Part shown: piece by piece, positions 47,701 through 58,800 of the stretch | How the letters are laid out: every line of letters starts with the position of its first letter | Numbering within the stretch: the first letter of the stretch is position 1 | Assembly (NCBI RefSeq): GCF_027942865.1 | Contig: NC_134526.1 | Coordinates: 19,635,784-19,699,783, forward strand | DNA: 64,000 nucleotides | From: Odontesthes bonariensis | Lineage: Eukaryota > Chordata > Actinopteri > Atheriniformes > Atherinopsidae | Reading direction: 5' to 3' | The notes under the pieces: generated by a model | Databases searched by the model: none | Told to the model about the DNA's origin: nothing | Seen by the model: the letters and a program-made list of their open reading frames with translations, nothing else | Program-made: the position numbers and the translations under genes

Positions 47701-50468
47701 TGATTTAGTACAATTAATACACCAGATTTCTGAAGACAATACAAACTTTCCCCAGCCTCTATAATCATCTATTCTCTTTCCCAGATGTGACTGATGAGAT
47801 ATTGGCCTTTTTCCTGACGCTGTTTCAAGCGTTGCGAGTCCAGATGGGCGTTGCCTTCACGGGACAGATCATCCACACTTTCCTTAGCATGTTCACCAGG
47901 TGAAAAAAAACAAAAATAAAGCACCATCATTTTTCCAACTGTGACTTTGATCAGTTTGTCACAGTAATGTTGCATCTTGTCCTGATAAGGTGTGGTAGAT
48001 AATCTAATGTCACTTTTATGGGCTTCAGGGAACAGCTGGCAGCCAGTATTTTGCACGAGGGAAGTGCCGGGTGCAGAGTGGTCCAGAAGTTCCTGAAAAT
48101 CCTGCAGGTGGTGGTGCAAGAACCTGGTCAAGCTTTCAAGCCGTTCCTGCCTAACATCCTCTCTCTGTGCATGGAGCAGGTTTACCCAGTTGTAGCAGAG
48201 GTTAGTTGCTGTTGAGTTTGGTCAGAGTTTGAGTTGCCTAGAAGCATAAAAAATTAGCCTGCAATTACAATTCTCATTTTTGAAATATTGGAAAAAATGT
48301 GCTAGTTTAAACTATAAACTCACTTTGATATAGGAGGTCATAAATTCTATCATTTGGAATTGAACATTTTTCTGATCCTAATAATTCTGTAAATCCCAAC
48401 GCTCATCTTTGTGTCTTTGCAATTAATCAAATTGATAATAGTTGGCTACTGAATGCTTTTGTTTGTCATAGCGGCCTGCTCCAGACGTCAAGGCAGAGAT
48501 GTTTGAGTTGCTATACCAAATACTTCACCAGAACTGGAGGTACTTCTTTAAAACTTCAGTCTTAACAACTGTCCAAAGAGGAGCTGCAGAAGACACCATG
48601 GAAAATGAGGCCCAGTTCACGGCGGCCATGCAGGTGGGTGTTTGCTTGGGCCTCCAGTTGTCATCATTATAAAAGTTAGAAAGATTTAAGTGTTAGACAT
48701 AGAGATTCCTGAAATCCATTTGATTTGAAGTCCTCATGTTATAACATTTGCTAATAATAACACAGCTGTTTATCTCAGTCATTGTTAAAGGTAGATCTGA
48801 TTGATTTCGGGACTTTTTTTCAGGCTTTTGGACAGTCATTCCTGCAGCCGGACATCCACATCTTCAAGCAGAATCTCTCCTATTTAGAGTCCCTCAACAG
48901 CAAGCACAAGTTGTATCACAGAGTGAGTTCAGCTTTTCTATCAGTATCTTTGATTCCAATTGTTGTTTATTAACCTTCTCTTTAAAGGGTCTTTGAATGG
49001 TTATCAGTTAATACGTAAGCCAAACATTGCAAGCTATAATGAGACTTTGTAATTCAAGTGCCAACTCCGTTATTCTTCTTCAGAAGCTCTTCCGGACCTC
49101 GATGCTCTTCCACTTCATCAACGTGCTGCTGCAGGTCCTTCTGCACAAAAGTCACGACCTACTTCAGGAGGAAATCACCGTGGCTATTTACAACATGGCC
49201 TCTGTCGACTTCGATGCCTTCTACTCAGTTTTCATGCCAGAGTTCCTGAATGGCTGTAATGGTGTGGACACCAGCCAGCGAACTGTACTCGCACGCAACT
49301 TCAAGCTTGAACAGGTAAGAGCTGAAATTGTTTGAGTAGTATAATATCCATTGCTTGCAGAATTATTCAAGACATTCAGTAGCTTGGGGTAACCATAGAA
49401 ATGTATTTTGCAAGTTGTCTGCACATAATGGAACAGAAGTGACCACTTGTTTCATACGTAACAATTAAGGGATTTTAAACAACTATTAATGATGGTGAAA
49501 CCTGAGATGCACCCTTTGAAACGGCTGTAAACTGGCCTGTTTGGACTTTGGACAAAGAAGGCGCGTTATTCAGTGGAGAAATAGCCGGAGCTCGTTATTC
49601 CTGCCAACAGCAATGACTTTGTTCAACCTCCACTGCACCCCAGTGGTGGCAGGAAAGAGCTGTTAGAACTCTGAAGCTGATGACACCTCTTCTCGGGACA
49701 GTTCATTTTCATATTGGACATATTCCTGAGTCTCGTTTTAGTTTTCTTAATTTTGTTTCCTCTGGTTGTCCATGACAAACTATTTCTCCATCAATTTTGG
49801 AACTAATAAGAGTTTGGATCCCCCACATTAATCCCAGTGTGGCTTGATCTATGTTCAGTCAAAGAGAAAAATAAATCCGTGTGCCGGCTTCTCCAAAGGC
49901 GATTCACCGCTGATGAGGGAGGTACTAAGGGAGGCAAAAGATCCCGCCTCGGGTGTGTTTTTGCACATCAAGTGAGAACTTGCCACTCTAACCAATGGTG
50001 CTGTCACTCAGCTGATTCCATGACGCTGGCGTGATGTGTGTAAGGAAACCTCAATGTGGCGCTGGTCTGCGACAGGTTAACAAAGACGTCCTTTTTGCGC
50101 TGATGAGGCGCAACCCGTGTGTAAAAGAGACTAATGCCATTATTCACTCCTGCTGTGATTAGGTCAAATCTCTGGCGAAAAGGTCTAGTCTGTCAAGCTT
50201 TAACATTGATTCACTGACTGTTGAGTATCACCCTGCTGTACAGTAGTACATATTTGTTTGCCTGAGTTCTTATTTGTCCTCTACACTGCACTTTTGACTG
50301 TGTTAGAGCCTGTCTTTTTGTAAATCAATACAAATATTCTATTGTGGTTTTTGTTTCTCTCTCTAGGACTTGCCCTCGTTCACGCAAAGCGTCCAGCGGC
50401 TGGTGAACGACCTTCGCTACTACAGACTGTGTAATAGTAGCTTGCCCACTGGCACCATCAAGCTATAG
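33962..50468 (+). CDS. xpo6: Exportin-6, nuclear export receptor for actin-profilin
   Basis: RanGTP-dependent importin-beta-family receptor that clears actin-profilin from the nucleus. Twenty-four coding exons: 33962-33964 (ATG only), 34720-34810, 36037-36149, 36584-36781, 37502-37661, 37757-37834, 37932-38448, 40474-40600, 40700-40809, 40937-41045, 41208-41300, 44017-44086, 44186-44345, 44573-44665, 45142-45286, 46605-46754, 47079-47268, 47395-47550, 47785-47899, 48029-48200, 48472-48633, 48824-48922, 49084-49314, 50367-50468. The sum is 3444 nt, 1147 aa (human about 1125). The N-terminal exportin domain includes EELLNNFAQQAGAWRHCLFF and LCKVIVDIGRQDWPMFYHDF; the remainder should form HEAT repeats. 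Later landmarks are QLEELDDETLDDDQQTEWQR, KSRQICYQSLQESVQV and the C terminus RLVNDLRYYRLCN ... GTIKL. Exon 7 (517 nt) carries a Gly/Asn-rich linker about 20 residues longer than I recall in human. The introns hold several mobile elements. Confidence 0.96.
38610..39263. mobile_element. Long-hairpin MITE 3, TTAA target site, in xpo6 intron 7
   Basis: TTAA at 38606-38609 and 39264-39267 flanks a 654-bp palindrome with ends AGGATAAGACCG and its reverse complement. The arms 38610-38879 and 38994-39263 are 270 bp each and nearly identical; the loop is 114 bp. No coding capacity. The sequence differs from MITEs 1 and 2 but the architecture is the same. In xpo6 pre-mRNA the arms could fold into a hairpin of about 270 bp. 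Confidence 0.87.
41833..43096. mobile_element. TTAA element with short inverted ends
   Basis: TTAA at 41829-41832 and 43097-43100 flanks a 1,264-bp segment. The ends are AGGGGATAGAGAAT on the left and the reverse complement of AGGTGATAGAGAAT on the right, so the inverted repeat is about 14 bp with one mismatch, unlike the long arms of the three hairpin elements. No transposase was recognised; the middle holds a LINE 3' tail (about 42290-42797). Kolobok-like or piggyBac-like non-autonomous element. Confidence 0.7.
42290..42797 (+). mobile_element. Nested LINE 3' fragment
   Basis: An open frame ending at 42553 contains LFAPLPSGRRLRSIRTRTSR and SFFPLAVGLMN, resembling the sequence after the reverse transcriptase in many fish non-LTR elements (PSGRRYR ... 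SFFPSAI ... MN). It is followed by an AT-rich 3' UTR that ends in a GATTCT repeat at about 42786-42798. It is 5'-truncated and lies inside the TTAA element, so it is younger than that element or was mobilised with it. The left boundary is uncertain. Confidence 0.6.
44706..44758. repeat. (TG)n microsatellite
   Basis: About 26 TG units lie 40 bp downstream of an xpo6 splice donor (44665) and are followed by poly-A and a G-rich run. Confidence 0.95.
46877..46948 (-). repeat. tRNA-like SINE head in xpo6 intron 16
   Basis: On the minus strand GGCTCTTTGGTGTAGTGG resembles a polymerase III A box and GGGTTCGAGTCCC is a good B box, about 45 bp apart. The predicted acceptor strands (GGCTCTT and the sequence after the T arm) do not pair, so a working tRNA is unlikely. 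A tRNA-derived SINE or a tRNA pseudogene fits better. Confidence 0.5.
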
Positions 50469-52224
50469 TGCAACGACTGCTTGAACCACTTCACACATCA
50501 ACTATGATCTTCAAGGACTGCCTGTGCTGACCACTTTGCCCAACACTCCTGGAGTTCAGCTTTGCTCCACTCATTCAAAGTAACAAGAAGGAGCAGAACT
50601 TTGTTTGGTTGAGTAATTGGAGGTTGAGGATGCTGCTGATGATTTTCTTTGATTTCTACTGTAAAAGGTTGGCACGGTATTTTGTTTTTTGTTTTTTTTG
50701 AAGCAGTGCCCTCCTTATGTATCGCCAATGATGATTTGGTGAGAAATGTATACCTGGTCTGCAGTTGGTATCTGCCCAGACCCAGAGCAGCCTGAGCCAG
50801 GCCTTCTCTCCCACGCCGTTGCTACAAAGCTGGGACTGAGCACTTTCAACTCATTTTGAGTTTTTTAAATGTCTGCTTTTATCATTTTGCCTTTTTCATC
50901 TCCAAAGGAGACAGACTCTCAACTTAAGATCTTTCATATCATTCCATTCTGAAAAAGAGGAAAAACCTGCTTGATTTAATAAAGTGCTTTTTTAGGAAAA
51001 CTCATGTATTGATTAATGCTTACGTCCACCTTTGACTGAGAGGCCTAGACCTTTATTCTCCATTGTCAATGATATGTTTTTAACCCTTTTTTCCTAAACA
51101 CACAGACATCTGCTACAACTGCAGAAACACTTCATTTTTTTTCATTGTTTACAACTCGATATCAAAAGGTTGGATTGTTACTGAGTCAGCTGACCAGGCA
51201 GAGATGATAAAGCTCTTTACACACAAACCCACGTTTTAAGACATGATTTGGTAATAATGTGTGCACGGCTTGACAGGAAGTACTTGCAAGGCTTTTACAG
51301 TGATGAGGTGAACAGATGTAGAATGCAAAACGTTGCATCGCATTCAACTGGCGGGCAGCTTTAATATTACTGTCTCATACTATTTAGAATTCCAAGCCTT
51401 TAGAATGTTGAAGGTGAATTATTGGCTATGTGTGTTTTACATTGCGATGGGTGGATATGAGAAAGTGTGCTGAGGAGACTGCTGGACACACAGAAAAGTC
51501 GGACGGAACTAATCGCCACACTTCCTCAGTTTGATCAGAGTTAGTTGATGCCTTTAAATGTAGCCTTGATCCAGAATGTATGTCATGTCTTTAAAACAGA
51601 AATGTTACTACAGAGAATATTATTCCCCTCAAAATCCTTCATCGGGGAATTGCTATCCAGTCTTTTAAAAGTGATGCATAATGTCTTCTAAGGGTGACCA
51701 ATCTTGCTCAATGACTCATATCCTCTTCTAAACAGTTTATATTGTGTTAAAAGTTGTGAGTATGCTTTGTAAAACAACTGAGCAGTAGTGGAGGAACTTT
51801 AGAGCAGTTTGTTAGTTGTATTTGGACCCTTTTTGTTACCTCTTGAACGATCTTGCAAAACTTCATGAGAGGACAGCTGAAGTGGGGGATCAATGATTAA
51901 TTACAGTCACTGGATGATCGATGGTGGCTACAGACAGAAGATAGTCTGAAATAAAGACTTAGGCGAATGACTCAGAGGAGATGCCGGGGGAAGGGTCAGT
52001 TAAACGTCTTCTCTTTTGGAATCAACCGGACGTGAAAATGACAACAAAAGAAAAAAAATCTCCCCCGTGGCTGAAAGTCACAAGAAAGAGTTGACAGGTT
52101 TGGCATGACTGCAGTTAAATGTTTGTATTTGAGTGACAGAGAGGGGAGACGGACAGGGGGGGATGACTCGTGAGTTTTTATTGAGGAGGGTTAACTCCAC
52201 TCCAGGGGCTGACAAAACACGATC
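50469..52224. other. xpo6 3' UTR and nme4 upstream region
   Basis: The xpo6 3' UTR runs to AATAAA at 50978-50983. The rest up to the nme4 ATG has no recognised exon, RNA gene or clear repeat. The nme4 promoter should lie within roughly the last 300 bp, but no TATA box or clear core motif was identified. Confidence 0.5.
50978..50983 (+). other. Poly(A) signal, xpo6
   Basis: AATAAA lies 510 bp after the xpo6 stop codon and is followed by a T-rich stretch. Confidence 0.6.
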
Positions 52225-54455
52225 ATGTTGCAGCGGCGACTTTTTCACACAGTTCTCCAACACTTTTACCCGGGGAATCAGGAAACCACCAAAAGTCTGC
52301 TGTCAGGGTTCCCCCTTGCGTTGCGGTATGGACACAGATCTGCTTGGCACAGGAGCAACTCAAGTAAGTGACTGGATTTAATATCAACTGGAGGCTGGGG
52401 TCAACGATCAGCTTTGCTTTATCCTGAATTTCTTTCAGCCACGTCGTTCACCACAGAACGCCAGAGGGGATCGGGTTTTCTTTTTAAATGCAGAAGAAAC
52501 CTAGTCAATTTGTAAAGGTGACAAAGAAAATGTTTTTAAAAACGTTTAGTTTTTAAAATGCTCACGATTGGAAGCTGCACCAAGTCAAGTTGGCTTGTTC
52601 CAAACTGAACGGAGCCATTTAGGAGCAAATACGCTCGTCGGAAGCGAGGGGCCCCCCATACCAAAATTAGGCCACAAGTTCCAAAGTAGTTAAAGATGAT
52701 GTGAGCGACCGCCATGCAGCAGTAGACTACACAGAGGTGCGCGGGCTTTAGCCAAAACATGTGCCTTTTCTGCGCGATAACGCAGGCAGAGCAAGTTTTA
52801 CCCGAGTCTCCTTTTCAAACTTCTAACCTGCTCACGAGCAGCCAGCAGACGGACTTCTTCTTATGGCAGCTCACTTGTGAACTTAATTGATCGCATACAG
52901 TCATTCATGCGGTCGTGCACGACATCACGCTTCTGTTCCGTATGCTGAACAACTGACTGGTGGAGGCACGTTTCCTTGAACCCACTATCAATAAAGTTGA
53001 GCATTAGCAATGATGTGTGGACCACTGGGTCAACTACTAAGTGAGGATGTTTCTCAATGTAGACTGACAAATAACCTGGTTATTTACATTTACAGTACAT
53101 GATGTGAATGAAAGGTGAAGAGAGCCCAGCTAAATCTCTGCATGCATGAGACAAGGCCAACAAAAACTGATAGCAAATGTTAGTGCTCTAGCTTAAGCCC
53201 ATTTAAAGTGAAAGGTGCTGAAGTGGAAACCAGTTTTAGTGGACATTATGAACATTATGTTGTCCAGTCTAAATGGCAAAGGGGAACATTTACCTATTAG
53301 TTCTAAGCACACAGCTTAGAATCCTGTTACTGAAATGGTTTTGGGGTGAAAAATTGACATAAACTGCACATATGTGAGAGCACCATTAATGTTGGATCAA
53401 TAAAAACAGGTTCTGGAGAAGCATCTGCTGCAGCACTAACACATTTCCTTCATCAAAGACCCTGCTTGTTTTAATAAAAAAGCCAAACCATATTCTGCGT
53501 GCATTTCAACAGCATTGCTCCAAAGATAAGAGTCCCGAGTTTTAAACTTGCATGCCTGCACTTTGGATCTGCCACCCACCCATATCAGCAGCATGTAAGT
53601 GTTAGAGGTTGAAGATGATAAATGTTGATGTCTTCACTGTTCTATCTTGTCACAGCAGGTTTCCAAGACTTGAGGGAGCGGACTCTTGTTGCGGTGAAGC
53701 CGGATGGAGTTCAGCGTCGTCTTGTTGGACAGATAATTCAGCGGTTTGAGCAGCGAGGCTTCAAGTTGGTTGGCCTGAAGATGTTGCAGGTAAGTAAAGA
53801 GGAAATAAATGTCTGGCAGTCTGAGATGAGTACGTTTTCTGTGAACTGAAGCTGCATTTATTGTGAAGGCATCTGAAGATCTCCTGTCTGAGCACTATTG
53901 TGAACTGAAGATGAAGCCTTTCTATCACAGTCTGCTGCGTTACATGACCTCAGGGCCTGTGGTTGTCATGGTGAGGGCTCCCCTTTCTGCCTCCTTATGG
54001 GTTACTTCTGGTTTTTATCTTATTTCTGTTCCTTTTTTTCTTATTATGGTACATTAGGTTGACTGATCTGTATATGCATGTGGTGTTGCTTTATGTCTGT
54101 TAAGGTATGGGAAGGACACAACGTGGTCAAGACGTCACGGACAATGGTGGGACACACAAATCCAGCCGAGGCCCTGGCAGGCACCGTCAGAGGAGATTTC
54201 AGCATTCACGTCAGCAGGTAACCTGATATCAACTGATTTCATCATGTCTTTGGCGAGGTCCATGATTAAACAAAACCCTTAAAAAACTACTGCTTGTGAC
54301 TTATAAAGTAATCATGGGCATTGATCATTTAAAGGAATGTGGTCCATGCCAGTGATTCAGTGGAGGGGGCTCAAAAAGAGATTCAGCTGTGGTTTAAAGA
54401 AAAAGATCTCCTGTACTGGGACTGCTGTGACCAGACCAGCCCCAGTGACGTGTGA
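52225..54455 (+). CDS. nme4: Mitochondrial nucleoside diphosphate kinase
   Basis: Transfers the gamma phosphate between nucleoside triphosphates and diphosphates through a phosphohistidine; NME4 is the form of the mitochondrial intermembrane space and inner membrane. Five exons: 52225-52363, 53656-53789, 53869-53970, 54105-54217, 54335-54455; total 609 nt, 202 aa (human about 187). Exon 1 encodes an Arg-rich presequence, [18 protein letters not shown] and so on, with few acidic residues, as expected for mitochondrial import. The kinase core begins [18 protein letters not shown]; the active-site histidine is in [13 protein letters not shown], which with EIQLWF favours NME4 over NME3 (HGSDSVESAR as recalled). 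The exon 2 acceptor is a CAGCAG tandem, so the junction may vary by one residue. Its 3' end faces the EPS8-like gene. Confidence 0.93.
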
Positions 54456-54734
54456 AGAAGGTGACAGTCGAAGGCACTGCCTGTCCTGCTGCTTAAAGGT
54501 CTGTCCCCTCTGACACTGCGACCACAGTGATTGAAAAAGATGAGCCATAATCTATGTCCTATCTAAGTAATTTACCTCAGTAAGTGCAGTAAGTCAGAAG
54601 AAGATTTTACTTAGGAAACGTCGAAATTACACATATCTGTTATTGATCTGTTACTGCTTTAGTCTTTGTGATTGATGGTTAACAGCCTCAAGTTAAAATT
54701 TACTTTAAAGGCATGCTATGCAGAATGTTCATGT

Positions 54735-54740
54735 AATAAA
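54735..54740 (+). other. Poly(A) signal, nme4
   Basis: AATAAA lies 280 bp after the nme4 stop codon. Confidence 0.5.
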
Positions 54741-55533
54741 CAGCATATGGACATATAAGAGAGAAATCTATCTCAGACATATCTTAGTCTTTGAGAAGAC
54801 ACAGCCCTCTGCTTAAAAAAAAGGGAGGAAAAAAACAGCAATCAATTCAAATTGGCGTCACGCAAACACTCATACACCCTGCCAACAATGTACTTGAACT
54901 ATGCCCTAAAACACATTTGATGTCATTTTTCTAGGCTGGATATTTTTCATAAAACAAACTGATGAAAACATAAATCATCCTACCTCTGAAGATAGAAAAA
55001 ACGAGGATAGTTTCAAGGCGAGCACAAAACTTAGAAATCAGGTCTAAAATGGGAATTGTCTATGCAGAAGCATTTGACCTCTGGTTAACATTTTTATAAA
55101 ATGATGCAGATGTAATATGATGATCATTGTACCCCTATGTGTGATGTTGACTTACCTCAACCAACAATCGTCGAATAAGTGCAGTGTTACTATCTAATAA
55201 TCATTTTAAATCTGACATGTTTTAGTCTTTTGCAAAGTCGATGAAGATGACTTGAAACTTGATGTTGTACTCAGTATTTTTGATGGAATGAGAGTTTACT
55301 TTTTTTTTTTTTTTTTTTTTTTAGAATGGATGATTTGACCATCTGTGTCAGAGTAAAGACAAGAAAACATTTGATAAGAGCAAACATACTGTATTGCACA
55401 CACTGATAAACAAAGCTAATTTCACTAGCTTTTGAGGGCACAATAGGAAGAGTCGACACCAAAGATTTACATGTCATATTGTTCATGTTTTTGAAAAAGG
55501 TAATAATTTTAGCTTGATTATGTTGCATTTGTT

Positions 55534-55539
55534 TTTATT
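55534..55539 (-). other. Candidate poly(A) signal, EPS8-like gene
   Basis: TTTATT on the + strand reads AATAAA on the minus strand, about 300 bp after the minus-strand stop codon at 55839-55841. Confidence 0.35.
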
Positions 55540-55838
55540 ATCAGATTTCAAATGTTGCCTTAATGTATTCCAACATGTTGAAATGAAAACTAAAGAGTAG
55601 GAATGATAGTTGTAAAGTGTGTCTGTTAAACTGTAGAAGTAAAAAATGGTCTTTATGTCAAAGAAAACATCGGTGATTTGTTTTGTTGATGAGTCTGTTG
55701 TACATCTACCATTAAACAGTGTGAATGATTTAAAGATTAATATAACCTTCATCTCCAAAAAGCTTTGATTTCATGTTTGTATTTGTGGATATTGTTATCT
55801 GTGTCACACGTGCATGTCTCATATCAGGTCTTTTTCAG

Positions 55839-58800
55839 CTACTGTCTCTCCATCGCCGCCTCGAGTTCCGAAGCTTTGCGCACATCCTGAGGAGAATACA
55901 AGAGCTCATTAGATTGAATAAAATAATATCGTGGCAGCTTTCTTTAAAGTGAACTTCAAAGGAAGCAGTCGACGCCTTTACATTAACACTGTACTGCCCT
56001 ACACTGTAATGAGTAATGTAGGGCAGTAATAATGTGGTAGGATGACGTAAGTCTGTGCATAAGTCAAGGCTGAGCAAACAGATGGCTGAGGACACATGGA
56101 CCCAAGCATTTACTGAACAAACACACGCACACAAACACATGAAAGTACATCCAGTTTAACACTGGACAAACCTCAAGAAGCGCCTTCTGAACCAGTATCT
56201 GTTGGTAAACTCTTGCTCCTTCTTCTGGTGACACCGTGCAGAGCTCCTCCTTATTCAGGGAGAACAACTGTGCCCCAGATAAAATAGCCAAACTCTGGAT
56301 TGTTCTAACAGAAGGGGAGTAAGCAAGACAAGCAATGTTTGTGGTTTACTCGCTGTCAAAGACATTTCTTATTCAGAAGATCAATAACAATCCAGCTTTC
56401 TTTGTCAAGAGGAAGCGTTCAGTTGTTGAGACTGAAGTAATCAAAATCTTATTCAGGATGCTCTATTTTTGATTATTCCCCTTTTAATTTCCATTTTTTT
56501 TAAGCAACAAGCCTATTTGAAAGTTATTTTTCAAGTTTGCACTACTCGCATATCAAAGCATCTTCTTATAACTAAACAGTGCTGACCACTGGAAAAAAAA
56601 ACAAGATGAAATATGACTCAACAAATGCTAGCACGCAACCATTGTTGAATATCTTGGATGTAAAATTCTTTAAACTGATAGACCTTGAGTAATAAATGTG
56701 TCTGTTTGCAAATAGATAAGTTTAAGACATCCATCTTTTTGAAGTTCTCTCCGACACTCACTTGGGACTGAAGGCCTTTTCGATGAGCCATGCCTCCACC
56801 TCAGCGTGTGGCGAGTGATAGTTCAGGGGGGCAGAGGTCTCAGATGGGCAAGGAACCACCGGCCGATGAACTGAGCCTCTTTTCTGAGCTAATCGCTGTA
56901 GAAGCTCGTCATTCATTATCAAGACTATAGAAAAACACAAAAACGTGCATACACATGTAGACAAGCACTGCATCGTATACATGGCAAGTCAAAGCATTAC
57001 ATTTCTCTAGCTCAAGATTATCACACAACCTCTTGGGTTTGCTTTATATTTAAACAGGATACATACTTATAGAAAGTCTGAGGTAAGCTTATTTCTAGAG
57101 GACTGTTCATGACCAATTCAACAATCTGATGGCACCTACCATCAGCTGCACTTGCTTCATACATACCAACGTTTTTCTTGTGTTGCATGAAATTAGGTCA
57201 TAACTACTTGAAAAACATAATACTTAAGCTGTGTCTACTGAAGATAGGCCAGGACCAACTATGTCCTTATTCTTTCATGTGTGATAGTTCCAGAAATAAC
57301 TGGACGGTGACACAATTTTGATTTAAGTGACAAAATAAAAATGGGCCTCAAATCCAAAATTGGAGAAAGGATTTGGAAATTACTTACCTGACTCCCGCCC
57401 TCTGGTATTTGCATACCATCTGGGACGAGCCCACAACCGACATGATTTCAAATGGGGCTTTTTTTTCTAAAACTCGTGCATGTGATTGGATGAAGAATCT
57501 GTCCGTCATCTTGACTGACACGCCACTTCAGCCACTCCCAATGACTCAACCCGTGACGTAGCTCAGAGCTTACCTGACTCCCGCCCTCTGGAGCATGAAT
57601 GGGCGGCCATAACGCGGCCATAACGCCGCCCATTCATCCAAAGTCCCACCCAGCGATTAATGATTGGCTCTCATTATTTTCTAATCGGACGAAACACATA
57701 TGACTCCCAGGCTCCTCAGATGGTTGTGTGAGGAAAGGGAACGCCCCCGCGTGTAGTTGGTGAACGCAGCCAGATGAAGTGAGTCAGGTTAGGAAATAAC
57801 AGCACAGCTCTTTAATATGTAAAATCTTATTCTTAAAGAGCTCAAATATAGCTGGAAAGTTAAAGTCTCAAAAGCTGTTTTGCATGGACAGATATGGACT
57901 GTTTGTTATTTATACTTCATCAATCAATTGGTAAGCTGTATTTCATTTCCTGAAGACTAATCTATCATTAGAAAGACCCACAAAAACAAATGAAGACAGC
58001 TGCTGTAAGGCATTGTAAAGAATTTAAACACAAGACTACCAAACCCTTGCACTTTAAGTCCATATTCATTAGATAACTTGAACATGACTTTGTATATAGT
58101 TGAAATGCTGCATATGATGGGTATGATACCTCGATCACCATCTTCTCCTGACATAAATGTAGATGGTAGAAACATGCTCTGAGCTCGCACTGTTGGGCTT
58201 ATAGCTGTAGGACTGGTCCCGTCTGGGCTTGACGGAGCATATGAGAAGCGCATTGTCTGAGGGAAAAGAGCTGTTTTCTGTTGTAGAAAAAGCAAAGAGA
58301 TGGTATGTGACAATAAGTCAAATCAAGTCACAAAAGTTTGCATAGTTGTGGAGTTATGTCACTTGTACCTTTGACTCTGTTCGAACCACTCGATTGTCTC
58401 TCTGTGTGTTATTCAGAGCAGACAGGGGCTCCAGAATATTATGGGGAACAAAGCCTATCTGTTCAAAACGATTCCGACACTTCCACCAGCGCTTTGATGA
58501 TTCAATTACCTAAGGAAAAGTGAGTCGAATCGGTCAAGTTCTACTTTTGCAGGTGCATCCAAAACCTGTGATACCAGTTGTGAGTTTATACTGTACCTCT
58601 AGTGTTTCTCCCTGAAGCACAGAGAGTTCACTGCTGTTTCTGGCCACAAAGTCATAACTGCAGCAGTAGAGTCTCTCGCCCTCTGGTGGAAGTCCATTCT
58701 CATCTCTGAAATATAAATAACTTTTCAAAGTTATGCCACGAAGATGAACCGATTTAACTCGGTGAAGTCAGATTTCAGCATTCTTATTCCTGATTAGTCT

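Larger units (their letters stand above)
54456..55838. other. Convergent 3' ends of nme4 and the EPS8-like gene
   Basis: No coding content. The nme4 poly(A) signal is AATAAA at 54735-54740; on the minus strand a candidate signal for the EPS8-like gene reads TTTATT on + at 55534-55539. The two leave about 800 bp between the transcript ends. A poly-T tract lies at about 55300-55322. TTAA followed by AGGCATGC near 54705 might be one end of another element, but no partner was found. Confidence 0.5.
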
